Position numbers and translations under genes: made by a program. Shown piece after piece: positions 26,749 to 36,928 of a stretch of DNA of 64,000 bases. The stretch lies in the NCBI RefSeq assembly GCF_001403795.1, contig NZ_CXSU01000012.1, positions 682,934 through 746,933 on the forward strand. The letters are read 5' to 3'. This stretch comes from Jannaschia donghaensis. Its GTDB lineage: Bacteria; Pseudomonadota; Alphaproteobacteria; Rhodobacterales; Rhodobacteraceae. The stretch's first letter is position 1. Each line of letters starts with the position of its first letter. Under the pieces are notes generated by a model, which was not told the origin of the DNA, did no database searches, and saw only the letters and a list, made by a program, of their open reading frames with translations.

Positions 26749-27463
26749 GGTTCTGATCCTGGCCGGCACGCGGGAGGCGCGCCGGGTCTGTGCCGCGTGC
26801 ACCGGGTTGGACGTTCTGGCATCCCTGGCCGGCGTGACGGAGCGGCCATTCGATCTGGCGGTGCCGACGCGCCATGGCGGTTTCGGCGGCGACGATGGGT
26901 TTCGCGCCGCGCTGGATGGCGTGACCGGCGTGCTGGATGCGACCCATCCATTCGCGGCGCATATGACGGCGCGCACCGTCCGAATCTGTGCCGAGGCAGG
27001 GGTGCCGTACCTGCGCCTGACCCGCGCGCCCTGGCCCGTGACCGCCGGTTGGCACCGTCATGTCGATGCGGCGGCCTGCGCGCGGGCGTTGCCACCCAAG
27101 GCGCGCGTCCTTCTGACCACCGGCCCCGGCAGTTTGCCGGCGTTCGAGGGACATGGGTTTCGCCTGTTCTGCCGCCGGATCGACCCGGCACCCGCCCGCA
27201 AGGATGTCGACTGGATCATCGGCACCCCGCCTTTTACCGAAGATGCCGAGCGCGCCACGCTGACGGCTAATCGCATCACGCATCTGGTGACCAAGAATTC
27301 GGGCGGCGACCGGGCCAAGTTGGATGCGGCGACCGCGCTTGGCCTGTCCGTTCACATCATCGACCGGCCCGCACCCGCGGGCGGAGAGGAAACCCATGAC
27401 ATCGACCACGCCATCGCCTTCGTCAGCGCGCACGCCCGGCAATTGGCGGATCATCGAGACTGA
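26738..27463 (+). CDS. cobK: Precorrin-6A reductase
   Basis: A 241-residue NADPH-dependent reductase of the CobK/CbiJ family. It begins KVLILAGTREARRVC (nucleotide loop), followed by VLDATHPFAAHMT, LLTTGPGSL and THLVTKNSGGDRAKLDAA, which are family hallmarks. The GTG start at 26738 overlaps cbiD by 11 bp, fitting translational coupling. It acts right after the C1/C11/C17 methylations, so cbiD and cobK supply consecutive steps; the other cob genes are elsewhere. Confidence 0.9.
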   Translation: MTGKVLILAGTREARRVCAACTGLDVLASLAGVTERPFDLAVPTRHGGFGGDDGFRAALDGVTGVLDATHPFAAHMTARTVRICAEAGVPYLRLTRAPWPVTAGWHRHVDAAACARALPPKARVLLTTGPGSLPAFEGHGFRLFCRRIDPAPARKDVDWIIGTPPFTEDAERATLTANRITHLVTKNSGGDRAKLDAATALGLSVHIIDRPAPAGGEETHDIDHAIAFVSAHARQLADHRD

Positions 27464-28067
27464 CGCGGATGTCGCCGAAGGCGCGGCTTGGCTGGCGGGC
27501 CGGGACCCGCGTTTTGCCGCGGCGTTGGACGTGTGCGCGCCGCTGCCGCTGCGCCGTCGGGACGACGGGTTTCGTGCCGTCATGAATGCGATCGTCGGGC
27601 AACAGGTGTCGGTGGCATCGGCCAATGCCATTGTCGCGCGGTGCGAGGCGGCGATGCTGCACGACCCGGCGGTGACGCGCCAAGCCACCGACGAGGAGAT
27701 GCGCGCCTGCGGCCTTTCGCGTCAGAAGATCAAGTATTTCCGGTCGCTGGCCGAGGCGGACATCGACTTCGACGCCCTGCGCGACGCCCCGACCGAGGAG
27801 GTGATCGCCACCCTGACCGCCGTATCCGGCGTGGGCCGCTGGACGGCGGAAATCTACGCCATGTTCAGCCTTGGCCATGCGGATGTCTTCGCGCCGAACG
27901 ATTTGGCCTTGCAGGAGGGGGCGCGGATGCTGCTCGGTCTGCCGGACCGCCCGAAAGAGAAGGAGATGCGCGCCATCGCCGAGGCCTGGTCGCCCTGGCG
28001 CGCGGTTGCGGCGCGCCTGCTCTGGGCCTACTACGCGGCCATGAAACAGCGCGAGGGCATCCGATGA
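27396..28067 (+). CDS. alkA: DNA-3-methyladenine glycosylase II
   Basis: A 223-residue HhH-GPD base-excision glycosylase that removes alkylated purines. Seen are VMNAIVGQQVSVASANAI, the helix-hairpin-helix VSGVGRWTAEIYAMFSLG and the following DVFAPNDLALQEG with the catalytic Asp. The start ATG 27396 follows GGAGAGGAAACCC and overlaps cobK by 68 bp; no later start codon keeps the fold. The next gene overlaps it by ATGA. Alkylation repair has no link to cobalamin, so the overlap probably reflects compaction. Confidence 0.88.
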   Translation: MTSTTPSPSSARTPGNWRIIETDADVAEGAAWLAGRDPRFAAALDVCAPLPLRRRDDGFRAVMNAIVGQQVSVASANAIVARCEAAMLHDPAVTRQATDEEMRACGLSRQKIKYFRSLAEADIDFDALRDAPTEEVIATLTAVSGVGRWTAEIYAMFSLGHADVFAPNDLALQEGARMLLGLPDRPKEKEMRAIAEAWSPWRAVAARLLWAYYAAMKQREGIR

Positions 28068-28720
28068 CATTGCGGCATGAACGCCGGGGGCCGGACGCGC
28101 CCAAGCGGCTGGTGATCTTCCTGCACGGGTACGGTGCGAATGCCGCCGACCTGATCGGCCTGGCCGACCCGCTGACGCCGCATATGCCCGACACGGCATT
28201 CCTCGCCCCCGATGCGCCCGAATCCTGCAACGGCGCGCCCGGTGGATTCCAGTGGTTCCCGATCCCCTGGATCGACGGATCGTCGGAGGAAGATTCGATG
28301 GCCGGGATGGACCGCGCCGTCGACGAGTTGAACGTCTGGCTGGCATCGGTCATGGCCGACGAAGGCGTCGGGGCGGCCGATACGATCCTGTTCGGGTTCA
28401 GCCAGGGCACAATGATGGCGCTGCACGTCGGGCCGCGCCGACCGGAGGCGCTGGCCGGAATCGTCGGATTCTCGGGTCGGCTGCTCTCGCCCGATACCCT
28501 GGAGGAGGAAGCGACGTCCAAGCCGCCCGTCCTGCTGGTACATGGCGACGCGGATGAGGTCGTGCCGATCCAGTCGCTGCCGCATGCCGTCGAAGCCTTG
28601 GAGGCGGCGGGGTTCGAGCGCGTGTTCGCCCATGTGATGAAGGGCACCGGCCACGGCATCGCGCCGGATGGGTTGCAGGTCGCGCTGGCCTTCATGCGCG
28701 ACGTCTTCGACATCGAATAG
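28064..28720 (+). CDS. Carboxylesterase/phospholipase of the alpha/beta-hydrolase 2 family
   Basis: A 218-residue cytoplasmic esterase of the YpfH/acyl-protein-thioesterase group. It shows LVIFLHGYGANAADLIGLA, the nucleophile elbow GFSQGTMMAL, LLVHGDADEVVP with the Asp, and GTGHGIAPDGL with the His, a complete triad. No signal peptide is seen. The ATG overlaps the alkA stop. Physiological substrate unknown; short acyl esters are likely. Confidence 0.88.
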   Translation: MTLRHERRGPDAPKRLVIFLHGYGANAADLIGLADPLTPHMPDTAFLAPDAPESCNGAPGGFQWFPIPWIDGSSEEDSMAGMDRAVDELNVWLASVMADEGVGAADTILFGFSQGTMMALHVGPRRPEALAGIVGFSGRLLSPDTLEEEATSKPPVLLVHGDADEVVPIQSLPHAVEALEAAGFERVFAHVMKGTGHGIAPDGLQVALAFMRDVFDIE

Positions 28721-28866
28721 GGGTCGCGAAAGACCGGAGCGCGAGGCGAACGGCCAGCCCTCATCTAGGCCCTTGCCAGCCTTCGATCCCCAGATATAGT
28801 CGGCCTTGACAGGGGCCGCGCGCCCGGATGTTCGGTCGCGCCGCCCCCATATCTGGAGGGCGAGAC

Positions 28867-29484
28867 ATGTCCGCCTTGTTGCAGGGGGCCTCGGTGGGGA
28901 CCGGGCCCGATTTTCGAACCGAATTCACCCGCGACCCGGCGGGGTTGCGGCATTTTCCGGCGCTGGTCTTGAACGCCGATTACCGCCCCTTGTCCTACTA
29001 TCCCTTGTCGCTTTGGCCCTGGCAGGATGCGGTCAAGGCCGCGTTCCTGGAGCGTGTGACGATCGTGTCGGAGTACGAGGAGGTTGTCCGTTCGCCCACG
29101 ACGACGATCCGCATTCCGTCGGTCGTGGTGCTCAAGGATTACGTGGCCCCCCAGCGGCGCGTCGCCTTCACCCGGTTCAACCTGTTCCTGCGCGACGAAT
29201 TCGCCTGCCAGTACTGCGGATCGCGGGGCGATCTGACGTTCGACCATGTCGTGCCGCGCGCACGGGGTGGGGTGACGAGCTGGGAAAACGTCGTCGCCGC
29301 CTGCGGGCGGTGCAATCTGCGCAAGGGGTCGAAGTCGCTGCGCCAGGTCGGGTTCCACCTGCGCCGCACGCCCAAACAGCCAGCGGCGGCGCAGTTGATG
29401 AACCTTGGCCGGAAATTCCCGCCAAATCATCTGCACGAATCCTGGATGGACTACCTTTATTGGGACGCGGAATTGGAAGCGTGA
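28867..29484 (+). CDS. HNH endonuclease domain protein
   Basis: A 205-residue HNH protein. Zinc ligands Cys114, Cys117 and Cys146, Cys149 flank the catalytic FDHVVPRARGG (Asp126-His127) and SWENVVAAC. The N-terminal half (LNADYRPLSYYPLSLWPWQ) is typical of a conserved cellular HNH family of unknown role rather than of a mobile nuclease. The start ATG 28867 follows a strong GGAGGGCGAG. A TTGACA at 28806-28811 could be its -35 box. Target DNA unknown; conservation suggests DNA repair or processing. Confidence 0.85.
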   Translation: MSALLQGASVGTGPDFRTEFTRDPAGLRHFPALVLNADYRPLSYYPLSLWPWQDAVKAAFLERVTIVSEYEEVVRSPTTTIRIPSVVVLKDYVAPQRRVAFTRFNLFLRDEFACQYCGSRGDLTFDHVVPRARGGVTSWENVVAACGRCNLRKGSKSLRQVGFHLRRTPKQPAAAQLMNLGRKFPPNHLHESWMDYLYWDAELEA

Positions 29485-29488
29485 CGCC

Positions 29489-29785
29489 TCACTGCCAAGT
29501 GCGAAGAAGGTGCAGTCCGTAGATCGCGGTCCAGATGGCGATCGACAGGCCGAAGAACCGCAGCGACATGCGCCAGAAGACCTGCCTGTAGGCGACGGCC
29601 TGGGGGCCGTCCTCTGCCGGACCCGGCGGGAGGAGTTGCACGATATGGCGCTGACGCGGATCTCGTGGGCCGTAGATCTGCCCGTGGGCCCGGACCAGCC
29701 CCGTGGTCCAGCGGTAGTAGAGCCAGAGGAACACCCCCAGCAGGGCCAGCGTCACGATTGTGTCGAGGGTCTCAAACAGTGTCAC
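29489..29785 (-). CDS. Small two-helix membrane protein coupled to nhaP
   Basis: A 98-residue protein with two membrane segments, near residues 6-25 (LDTIVTLALLGVFLWLYYRW) and 76-92 (FFGLSIAIWTAIYGLHLL), joined by a basic polar loop. The GTG start at 29785 overlaps the antiporter stop (GTGA), so translation depends on nhaP. I do not recognise a family. Its coupling suggests an accessory or stability factor for the antiporter, but this is inference. It ends 4 bp from the convergent HNH gene. Confidence 0.65.
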   Translation of the reverse strand: MTLFETLDTIVTLALLGVFLWLYYRWTTGLVRAHGQIYGPRDPRQRHIVQLLPPGPAEDGPQAVAYRQVFWRMSLRFFGLSIAIWTAIYGLHLLRTWQ

Positions 29786-31032
29786 GAGACCTCGGCCGTC
29801 CCACCCAGACGTTTGGCGAGCTTGGCCACCGTCAGACCCTGCACGATGATCGAGAAGAGCACGACGAAATAGGTGCAGGTCAGCATCAGCGGCTTCCATT
29901 CGTTGTCGGGCAGCGCCAGCACCAGCGCGACCGAAATGCCGCCCTTCAATCCACCCCACGTCATGATCCGCGTGATACCGGCCTCGAAGTTCGGATCGAA
30001 GGGTTTCAGGATCGCGACGGGCACGACCACGGCGGCAAAGCGCGCGGTCAGGTGCAGACCGATGGCGGCAATGCCGGCGAAAACGTAGCTCGCTTCGAAC
30101 GCGACGGCGAAGACTTCCACCCCGATCAGCAGGAACAGGACGGCGTTCAAGATCTCGTCCACCAGTGTCCAGAACGTATCGACATGCGCGCGGGTGTCGT
30201 CGGACATGCCGTATTTGCTGCCAACATCGCCGATCAGAAGGCCCGCGACGACCGCCATGATGGGGGCCGACACATGCAACCAGACGGCCAATTGGTAACC
30301 GCCGAAGGCCAGCGCCAGCGTGATCAGAGCCTCCAACGGCGGATCGTCGATCCGGCGCATGACGCGAAACGTGACCCAGCCAAGCGCTGCCCCCAGGGCC
30401 GCGCCGCCGAACGCCTCCTGCACGAACAGGCTGGCGGCACCGGAGAAACCCGACCCATGTGCGTCGCCCGTCGGGAATGCGATGCCGACGAGGACGAGGA
30501 ACACGACATAGCCGACACCGTCGTTGAACAGCGATTCGCCGGCGATCTTCGTCTCCAGCGTCTTTGGCAGGTCGGCGGCGCGCAGAACGCCCAGCACCGC
30601 GACCGGATCGGTGGGCGAGATCAGCGCCCCGAACACCAGCGCGATCAGGATCGGCGCGCCGGTGATCCAACTGAACCCGACGCCCGCAATCACCGTGGAC
30701 AAACCCACGCCGACCGTCGCCATCAGCAACACCAGCGCCCATTCACGTTTCAGGTCGGCCACCTTCACGTGCAACGCCCCGGCGAACAGCAGCAGCCCCA
30801 GCATCCCTTCGAGAAGGGCGTCCGAGAATTCGATGTTGAGCACCACGCCCCGGATCGTGTCCGCGACCCCAAGCGACGGCGCGGCCAGATCGAGCGCCAT
30901 GATCCCGACGCTTGCGGCCAAGGCCACGATCAGGATGCCGATCGCCGAAGGCAGCTTCAGGAACAGGAAGTTGACCGCCCCGAACGCCGCGGCAAGGACG
31001 AGGAGGAGGGAAGCGATCTGCAGGAAATCCAT
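29782..31032 (-). CDS. Na+/H+ antiporter, NhaP/CPA1 type
   Basis: A 416-residue CPA1 antiporter with about 12 hydrophobic segments, exporting Na+ (or K+) for H+. The family core is seen as GALISPTDPVAVLGVL and AGESLFNDGVGYVVFLVLV, with the conserved Asp of the ND pair that binds the ion. MTWGGLKGGISVALVLAL near the end is the late conserved Gly-rich segment. There is no large C-terminal cytoplasmic domain. The product suits a marine organism in saline water. The next gene overlaps its stop. Confidence 0.9.
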   Translation of the reverse strand: MDFLQIASLLLVLAAAFGAVNFLFLKLPSAIGILIVALAASVGIMALDLAAPSLGVADTIRGVVLNIEFSDALLEGMLGLLLFAGALHVKVADLKREWALVLLMATVGVGLSTVIAGVGFSWITGAPILIALVFGALISPTDPVAVLGVLRAADLPKTLETKIAGESLFNDGVGYVVFLVLVGIAFPTGDAHGSGFSGAASLFVQEAFGGAALGAALGWVTFRVMRRIDDPPLEALITLALAFGGYQLAVWLHVSAPIMAVVAGLLIGDVGSKYGMSDDTRAHVDTFWTLVDEILNAVLFLLIGVEVFAVAFEASYVFAGIAAIGLHLTARFAAVVVPVAILKPFDPNFEAGITRIMTWGGLKGGISVALVLALPDNEWKPLMLTCTYFVVLFSIIVQGLTVAKLAKRLGGTAEVS

Positions 31033-31050
31033 TGTGTTACGGGCCGTTCT

Positions 31051-31476
31051 TCAAGTGCGGGGAATGTCGAAATTGGGGGGTGCCAGTGTGAAGCCGTCGA
31101 AGTGGAAACCGGGGCTGACGGTGCAACTGACCAACGTCCAATCGCCGATCGTACGCGCGGCCTGCCAATGGTTCTTCGGGACGAAGCCCTGAAAGACATG
31201 CGCGTCCATATCGGGGCCCAATGTGTGGTCGCGCGCCGGACCGGCGTCGGTGGCCGACACGCTTAGGATCAAGGGCGCGCCCGCGTGCCAGAACCACAGC
31301 TCGTCCGCGTCCACACGGTGCCAATGACTGCCACCCCCGTCGCGCAACAGAAACAGGATCGCGGTTCCGGCGGGGCGGGTGCCGTCGGGCGCGTCGGATT
31401 GGAACGTCTGGCGAAAAAACCCACCCTCGGGGTGCGGGGCCAGGTTCAGGCGGGCGATGATATCATCGGCGGTCAT
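31051..31476 (-). CDS. Cupin, DUF985 family
   Basis: A 141-residue cupin of the DUF985 group. It shows LAPHPEGGFFRQTFQ, AILFLLRDGGGSHWHRVDADELWFWHAG with the metal-type His/Glu motif, and GFVPKNHWQAA. The start ATG 31476 overlaps the stop of the EamA transporter upstream. The family has no assigned reaction; sugar or small-molecule binding is suspected from structures of relatives. Confidence 0.85.
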   Translation of the reverse strand: MTADDIIARLNLAPHPEGGFFRQTFQSDAPDGTRPAGTAILFLLRDGGGSHWHRVDADELWFWHAGAPLILSVSATDAGPARDHTLGPDMDAHVFQGFVPKNHWQAARTIGDWTLVSCTVSPGFHFDGFTLAPPNFDIPRT

Positions 31477-32426
31477 GTCGATATCCGTTCTCGCCACAGG
31501 ATGTAGAGGCCCGTTGCGATTGTCACGGCAATGCCCCCCATCGCAAGGGCGTTCGGAAGGTCGCCGAACAGCATCAGGCCGATGACGGCGGCGACCGGAA
31601 TTTCCAGATATTGCATCGGGGCCAATGTCGCGGCAGGCGCATGGCGCAGCGACCAGGTCATCAGCAGATGCCCGAACGTGCCGAGCAGACCCATGGCCAG
31701 CAGCAGGGGCAAGGTGTCAAACGTCGGTGCAACGACAGCCATCCCCCCGATATTCGGCAGCAGGACATAGACCGCCCCCAGCCCGACCACCGCCATCGCC
31801 CCCGACGCGGCCTGCATGGCGATCGGGTCGGCCTCTGCCGCGATGCGTCGGGTGACCAGCATGAAGGCCGCAAAGATGAAAGCGACGGCCAGCGGATAGA
31901 GCACGGCCCAGCCGGCGGCGGCAAAACTGGGCTGCATTACCATCAGCGTGCCGAGGAAACCCACACCGCAGGCGACCAAGCGGCGCGTGCCCACCATCTC
32001 CCCAAGGATGAAATGGCCCATCAGCAGCAGGATGAAGGGCATGACGAAGGCAATCGCGATCGCATCGGCCAGCGGCAAAAACGTCAGCGCCTTGGTCATC
32101 GACCAGATGCCCGCAATCTGAAGTAACGTGCGCAGACCCGTCAACTTCCAGCCCAGCGGCGACATGCGCCAGCTGCGACGCAGCACGGTGACCAGCGGGA
32201 TCAGGATCGCCGCCTGAACGATGAAGCGAACGGCGACGAGTTGCAGGACGGGAAAGTCGACCGCCAGGATCTTGGCGGTCGCATCGCTGAGCGGGGCGAA
32301 GACGCAAAAGCCCAACATCAGGGCCATCGCCAGAAGCGGACGATCCGCCCGCACGGTCGGCGCGGGTGGGATCGGGGCAGGGACCGGACGGCTCAACCGA
32401 TCTGCGGCACGGCCCCTTTGGGACAT
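31473..32426 (-). CDS. EamA-type (DMT) transporter
   Basis: A 317-residue drug/metabolite transporter with about ten hydrophobic segments arranged as two EamA repeats. LPLADAIAIAFVMPFILLLM is the end of the first repeat and LAPMQYLEIPVAAVIGLMLFGD of the second. The start is uncertain: ATG 32426 is used, but a GTG at 32459 overlapping the enolase stop (GTGA) would add 11 residues and couple it to enolase. Direction and substrate of transport unknown. Confidence 0.8.
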   Translation of the reverse strand: MSQRGRAADRLSRPVPAPIPPAPTVRADRPLLAMALMLGFCVFAPLSDATAKILAVDFPVLQLVAVRFIVQAAILIPLVTVLRRSWRMSPLGWKLTGLRTLLQIAGIWSMTKALTFLPLADAIAIAFVMPFILLLMGHFILGEMVGTRRLVACGVGFLGTLMVMQPSFAAAGWAVLYPLAVAFIFAAFMLVTRRIAAEADPIAMQAASGAMAVVGLGAVYVLLPNIGGMAVVAPTFDTLPLLLAMGLLGTFGHLLMTWSLRHAPAATLAPMQYLEIPVAAVIGLMLFGDLPNALAMGGIAVTIATGLYILWRERIST

Positions 32427-32455
32427 TCGGCCGGGCCGCGCCGTCGGGGCCGATT

Positions 32456-33775
<1,320 letters not shown>

Positions 33776-33788
33776 CTAACCCGTCCGG

Positions 33789-34667
33789 TTACGCTTGGGA
33801 AGCATTCCGCAGGCGGGCTTCGCGGATCAATGTGTAAAGGCCGGTAGCGATAACAATCGACACGCCAACCAGGGTCCAGATGTCGGGCCGTTCGCCAAAG
33901 GCGATGCCGCCGACGATCAGGGCGAACAGCATCCGGGAGTATCGGAACGAGGAGACGACGCTGATGTCGCCCAACCGCGTCGCGCCCACGATGGTAAGGT
34001 ATCCGACCATCCCGATCGCCACGCACAGCGCAAGGATGCCCAGCTGTGCGGCATCGGGCATTACGAAATCCAGGCCGAGGATCAGTTGCAGGGCCAGCCC
34101 CGTCGGCAAAAGCGCGGCAAAGGCGTGAAGCGACAGGCGCGCGCCCGAAATCTCGGCTGGCATCGTCCTTGTCGCAAGGTCCCGCGCCGCAAGGCCCAGC
34201 ATTCCACCAAGCGCCAACAGCGTCGCGGGGTCGAAGGCCGCGCCGCCGGGCCGGATGATGATCAGCACGCCGAAGAACCCGACGGAAATCGCCAGCCAGC
34301 GCCGCCAGCCCACCGTCGCACCCAGAAACACCGCCGCGCCCATTGCAACCACAAGCGGCGTGGCCTGGATCACCGCAGACGCCAGCGCCAGCGGGATGAG
34401 GGCGAGGGCGGACACGAAGCAGAGCGTGCCGAAGACCTCGCACCCCGACCGCAGCAGAACCCGGCGGTGCAGATAGAGCGGCGACCAGGCCCCCTTGCCG
34501 CTGACCTGAAGCCAGACGGCAAAGGCCGCAGCACCGCCCAGGCCCAGCATCCAGATGATCTGCGCCGGCGAAAAGACATCGGACAGGCCTTTGATCAGCG
34601 CATCCTCGACCGCGAAACAGGCCATCGCCCCGACCATCAGCGCGGCACCGCGCATGGTATCGGTCAT
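33789..34667 (-). CDS. EamA-type (DMT) transporter
   Basis: A 292-residue ten-helix carrier with two EamA repeats, LALIPLALASAVIQATPLVVAM closing the first and VSSFRYSRMLFALIVGGIAFGE the second. It is not a close duplicate of the EamA gene at 31473-32426; only the fold is shared. The start ATG 34667 is clear. Substrate unknown. It is 55 bp upstream of enolase on the same strand and 28 bp after the PilZ gene. Confidence 0.83.
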   Translation of the reverse strand: MTDTMRGAALMVGAMACFAVEDALIKGLSDVFSPAQIIWMLGLGGAAAFAVWLQVSGKGAWSPLYLHRRVLLRSGCEVFGTLCFVSALALIPLALASAVIQATPLVVAMGAAVFLGATVGWRRWLAISVGFFGVLIIIRPGGAAFDPATLLALGGMLGLAARDLATRTMPAEISGARLSLHAFAALLPTGLALQLILGLDFVMPDAAQLGILALCVAIGMVGYLTIVGATRLGDISVVSSFRYSRMLFALIVGGIAFGERPDIWTLVGVSIVIATGLYTLIREARLRNASQA

Positions 34668-34695
34668 ACGGTTGCCGGGCCGCTGAAACGGTCGG

Positions 34696-34977
34696 TCAGG
34701 CGGCCCAGGCGATCTGCGCCAATTCCCCCAAGTCCGCTTTCCCCAAAGGTTGCAGCAGCCGCACCCCGGTCTCGAACTGCGTGCTCCAGCTGACGACGCC
34801 GTGCAGATGCAGCCGCGCCGATTGGATAGTGATCGCAGTGTCGGGCGGAAATTCGTAGGCCAGCGCCAGTTTCATCCCCGTTTCCGACACGTCGATCAGG
34901 GGGATGGTCAGTTGCAGGCCGCAGATCACGACGGTGACATCGGCGTTCGACGGAATTCTGCGAGAGCGATATTGCAT
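34696..34977 (-). CDS. PilZ-domain protein
   Basis: A 93-residue single-domain protein. The N-terminal Arg-rich RSRRIPS and the later DVSETGMKLAL give the RxxxR and (D/N)xSxxG marks of the cyclic-di-GMP-binding PilZ fold. The short arginine motif is slightly irregular, so ligand binding is likely but unproven. No flagellar or cellulose gene is adjacent, so the process controlled is unknown. Confidence 0.72.
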   Translation of the reverse strand: MQYRSRRIPSNADVTVVICGLQLTIPLIDVSETGMKLALAYEFPPDTAITIQSARLHLHGVVSWSTQFETGVRLLQPLGKADLGELAQIAWAA

Positions 34978-35049
34978 GACGGGCCTCGGATTTTTGGTCC
35001 GGTCGGTCTAGCCCCCCTGGCGTAAAGATTCCGTTGACGCGGCCAGACG

Positions 35050-35457
35050 TCACTTCCGGCGTGTCCCGAACAACTCCAGCCGGTGGCCCTTGAGATCATA
35101 GCCAAGGCGCGCCGCGATCCTTTCTTGCAGGGCTTCGATCTCGGGGTCGACGAATTCGATGACCTCTCCGGTCTGCACGTCGATCAGGTGGTCGTGATGG
35201 TCGCGTTCGGCATCTTCGTAGCGCGCGCGCCCGTCGCCGAATTCCCGCCGCTCCAAAAGGCCCGATTCTTCAAACAACTTGACGGTTCGGTACACGGTCG
35301 CGACCGAGATGTTCGCGTCCAATGCGCTGGCCCGCAGGTGGATCGTCTCGACATCGGGGTGATCGCCAGATTCCTCGAGCACCTGCGCTATGGTCCGGCG
35401 CTGGCCGGTCACGCGAAGCCCGCGGGCTTCGCAACGGTCAAGGATCGTCGTCGTCAT
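35050..35457 (-). CDS. Fur-family metal regulator (Fur/Mur)
   Basis: A 135-residue Fur-family repressor: winged-helix part with GLRVTGQRRTIAQVLEES and ISVATVYRTVKLFEESGLL, then the metal site HHDHLIDVQTGEVIEF (His87, His88, His90). It lacks the CxxC zinc pairs of the E. coli protein, as is common for alphaproteobacterial Fur/Mur, which in this group respond chiefly to manganese. It may control the iron-binding protein gene in this window, but no operator was identified. The start ATG 35457 is set by family length. Confidence 0.87.
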   Translation of the reverse strand: MTTTILDRCEARGLRVTGQRRTIAQVLEESGDHPDVETIHLRASALDANISVATVYRTVKLFEESGLLERREFGDGRARYEDAERDHHDHLIDVQTGEVIEFVDPEIEALQERIAARLGYDLKGHRLELFGTRRK

Positions 35458-35491
35458 GCCTGTCCCTAGCGTTGGCGGGGCGTCGGGGCAA

Positions 35492-36880
35492 TCAGGTCCC
35501 ACAGAAGGTCTGCGTCACCCGTTGATCGGCCGTCGCCTGGCGGCGGAAGGCCGCGTTGTCGTCGGTCGCCGTCCAAGGATCGGACAGAACGACATTCAGG
35601 GTCTCGAACGGGGTGAAATCGCCGGCGTATGCCGCGGCGATCGCCTCCTCCACTTGGTGATTGCGCGGGATGACGACGGGGTTTGCCCGCGTCATCGCAC
35701 CGTGGTCCGGCCCCGCCGCGCGCCACCGCGCCAGCCAGCCGTCGATGCGGTCGGGGGCCGCGAATGCGTCGCGCACCGTGTCCGGATCGTCCGTTAGCGC
35801 ACGGAACGTATTGGTGAAATCCGCCCGCCCGTCGGACATGATATCAAGCAGTTCCATGGCGAGGTTCATGTCATCCATCCCGATCTTGGCCGACATCACA
35901 CGCGTCCATTCGGTCGCGTAGACCTGCCGAAACCCCTCCAGAACTTCGGTCGCTTCGGACACCGCCGCGTCGCGGTCTCCTATAAGCGGCAGCAACGCCG
36001 TCGCCAGCTGCGCCAGGTTCCACAGCGCGATGTCGGGCTGGTTCTTCCAGGCGTAACGCCCGCCCGTGTCGATGGAGCTGAAGACGGTATCGGGATGATA
36101 GTCCTCCATGAACGCACAGGGGCCATAGTCGATGGTCTGGCCCGAAATCGTCATGTTGTCGGTGTTCATCACGCCGTGCACGAACCCCAGGCCCATCCAT
36201 TCGGCAATCAGCCGCGCCTGCGCCGCCATGACGTGCCGCAAAAGATCCATCGGGCCCCGCGATTCCGGCGCATGGCGTGCAATCGCGTGGTCCAGCAGCG
36301 CGCGCAGGCCGTCGATGTCGTCCCGGCTGGCGAACACCTGGAAGGTGCCGACGCGGATATGACTGTCCGCCACGCGGGTCAGGATGCCGCCGGGCATTGG
36401 CCCTTCCTGGCGCAACACAGTCTCGCCCGTCGTGACCGCCGCCAGCGCACGAGTGGTGGGCACGCCCAGCGCGTGCATGGCTTCGGACACGATATATTCG
36501 CGGATCACCGGGCCCAGCGCGGACCGGCCGTCGCCCATGCGCGAATAGGGCGTGGGTCCCGATCCCTTCAGCTGGATATCGACCCGCCGGTCGCCCGTCG
36601 CATGCTCCCCCAACAACAGCGCGCGACCATCGCCCAATTGGGGCGACCAGCCGCCGAACTGATGCCCGGCGTAAAGCTGCGCCAAGGGGTCGGCCCCCTC
36701 CGGCACGGCGTTTCCGGAGAACACGTCCAGACGCGTCCGCAGCACCGACGGGTCCAGGCCCAGATCGCGCGCCAGCCCTTCATTCAGGGCCACCCAGCCG
36801 GGCGCGGCCACCGGTGTCGGGGCCATCTTGGTATAGAACCGGTCGGGCAGACGCCCGTAGGAATTGTCGAACTGAAACAT
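35492..36880 (-). CDS. selO: SelO/YdiU protein adenylyltransferase
   Basis: A 462-residue pseudokinase-fold enzyme that moves AMP from ATP onto protein Ser/Thr/Tyr, linked to redox stress. Seen are [66 protein letters not shown] with the catalytic Asp of DYG, and [15 protein letters not shown]. The C-terminus ends TFCGT; a Cys near the end occupies the position held by selenocysteine in eukaryotic SelO. Length is usual. It precedes the fur/mur gene by 34 bp. Confidence 0.94.
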   Translation of the reverse strand: MFQFDNSYGRLPDRFYTKMAPTPVAAPGWVALNEGLARDLGLDPSVLRTRLDVFSGNAVPEGADPLAQLYAGHQFGGWSPQLGDGRALLLGEHATGDRRVDIQLKGSGPTPYSRMGDGRSALGPVIREYIVSEAMHALGVPTTRALAAVTTGETVLRQEGPMPGGILTRVADSHIRVGTFQVFASRDDIDGLRALLDHAIARHAPESRGPMDLLRHVMAAQARLIAEWMGLGFVHGVMNTDNMTISGQTIDYGPCAFMEDYHPDTVFSSIDTGGRYAWKNQPDIALWNLAQLATALLPLIGDRDAAVSEATEVLEGFRQVYATEWTRVMSAKIGMDDMNLAMELLDIMSDGRADFTNTFRALTDDPDTVRDAFAAPDRIDGWLARWRAAGPDHGAMTRANPVVIPRNHQVEEAIAAAYAGDFTPFETLNVVLSDPWTATDDNAAFRRQATADQRVTQTFCGT

Positions 36881-36928
36881 GCCGCTTCCTCTGACCTCAG
36901 ATCCTTCGCAGCGCGAGGGTTAGCCCCA

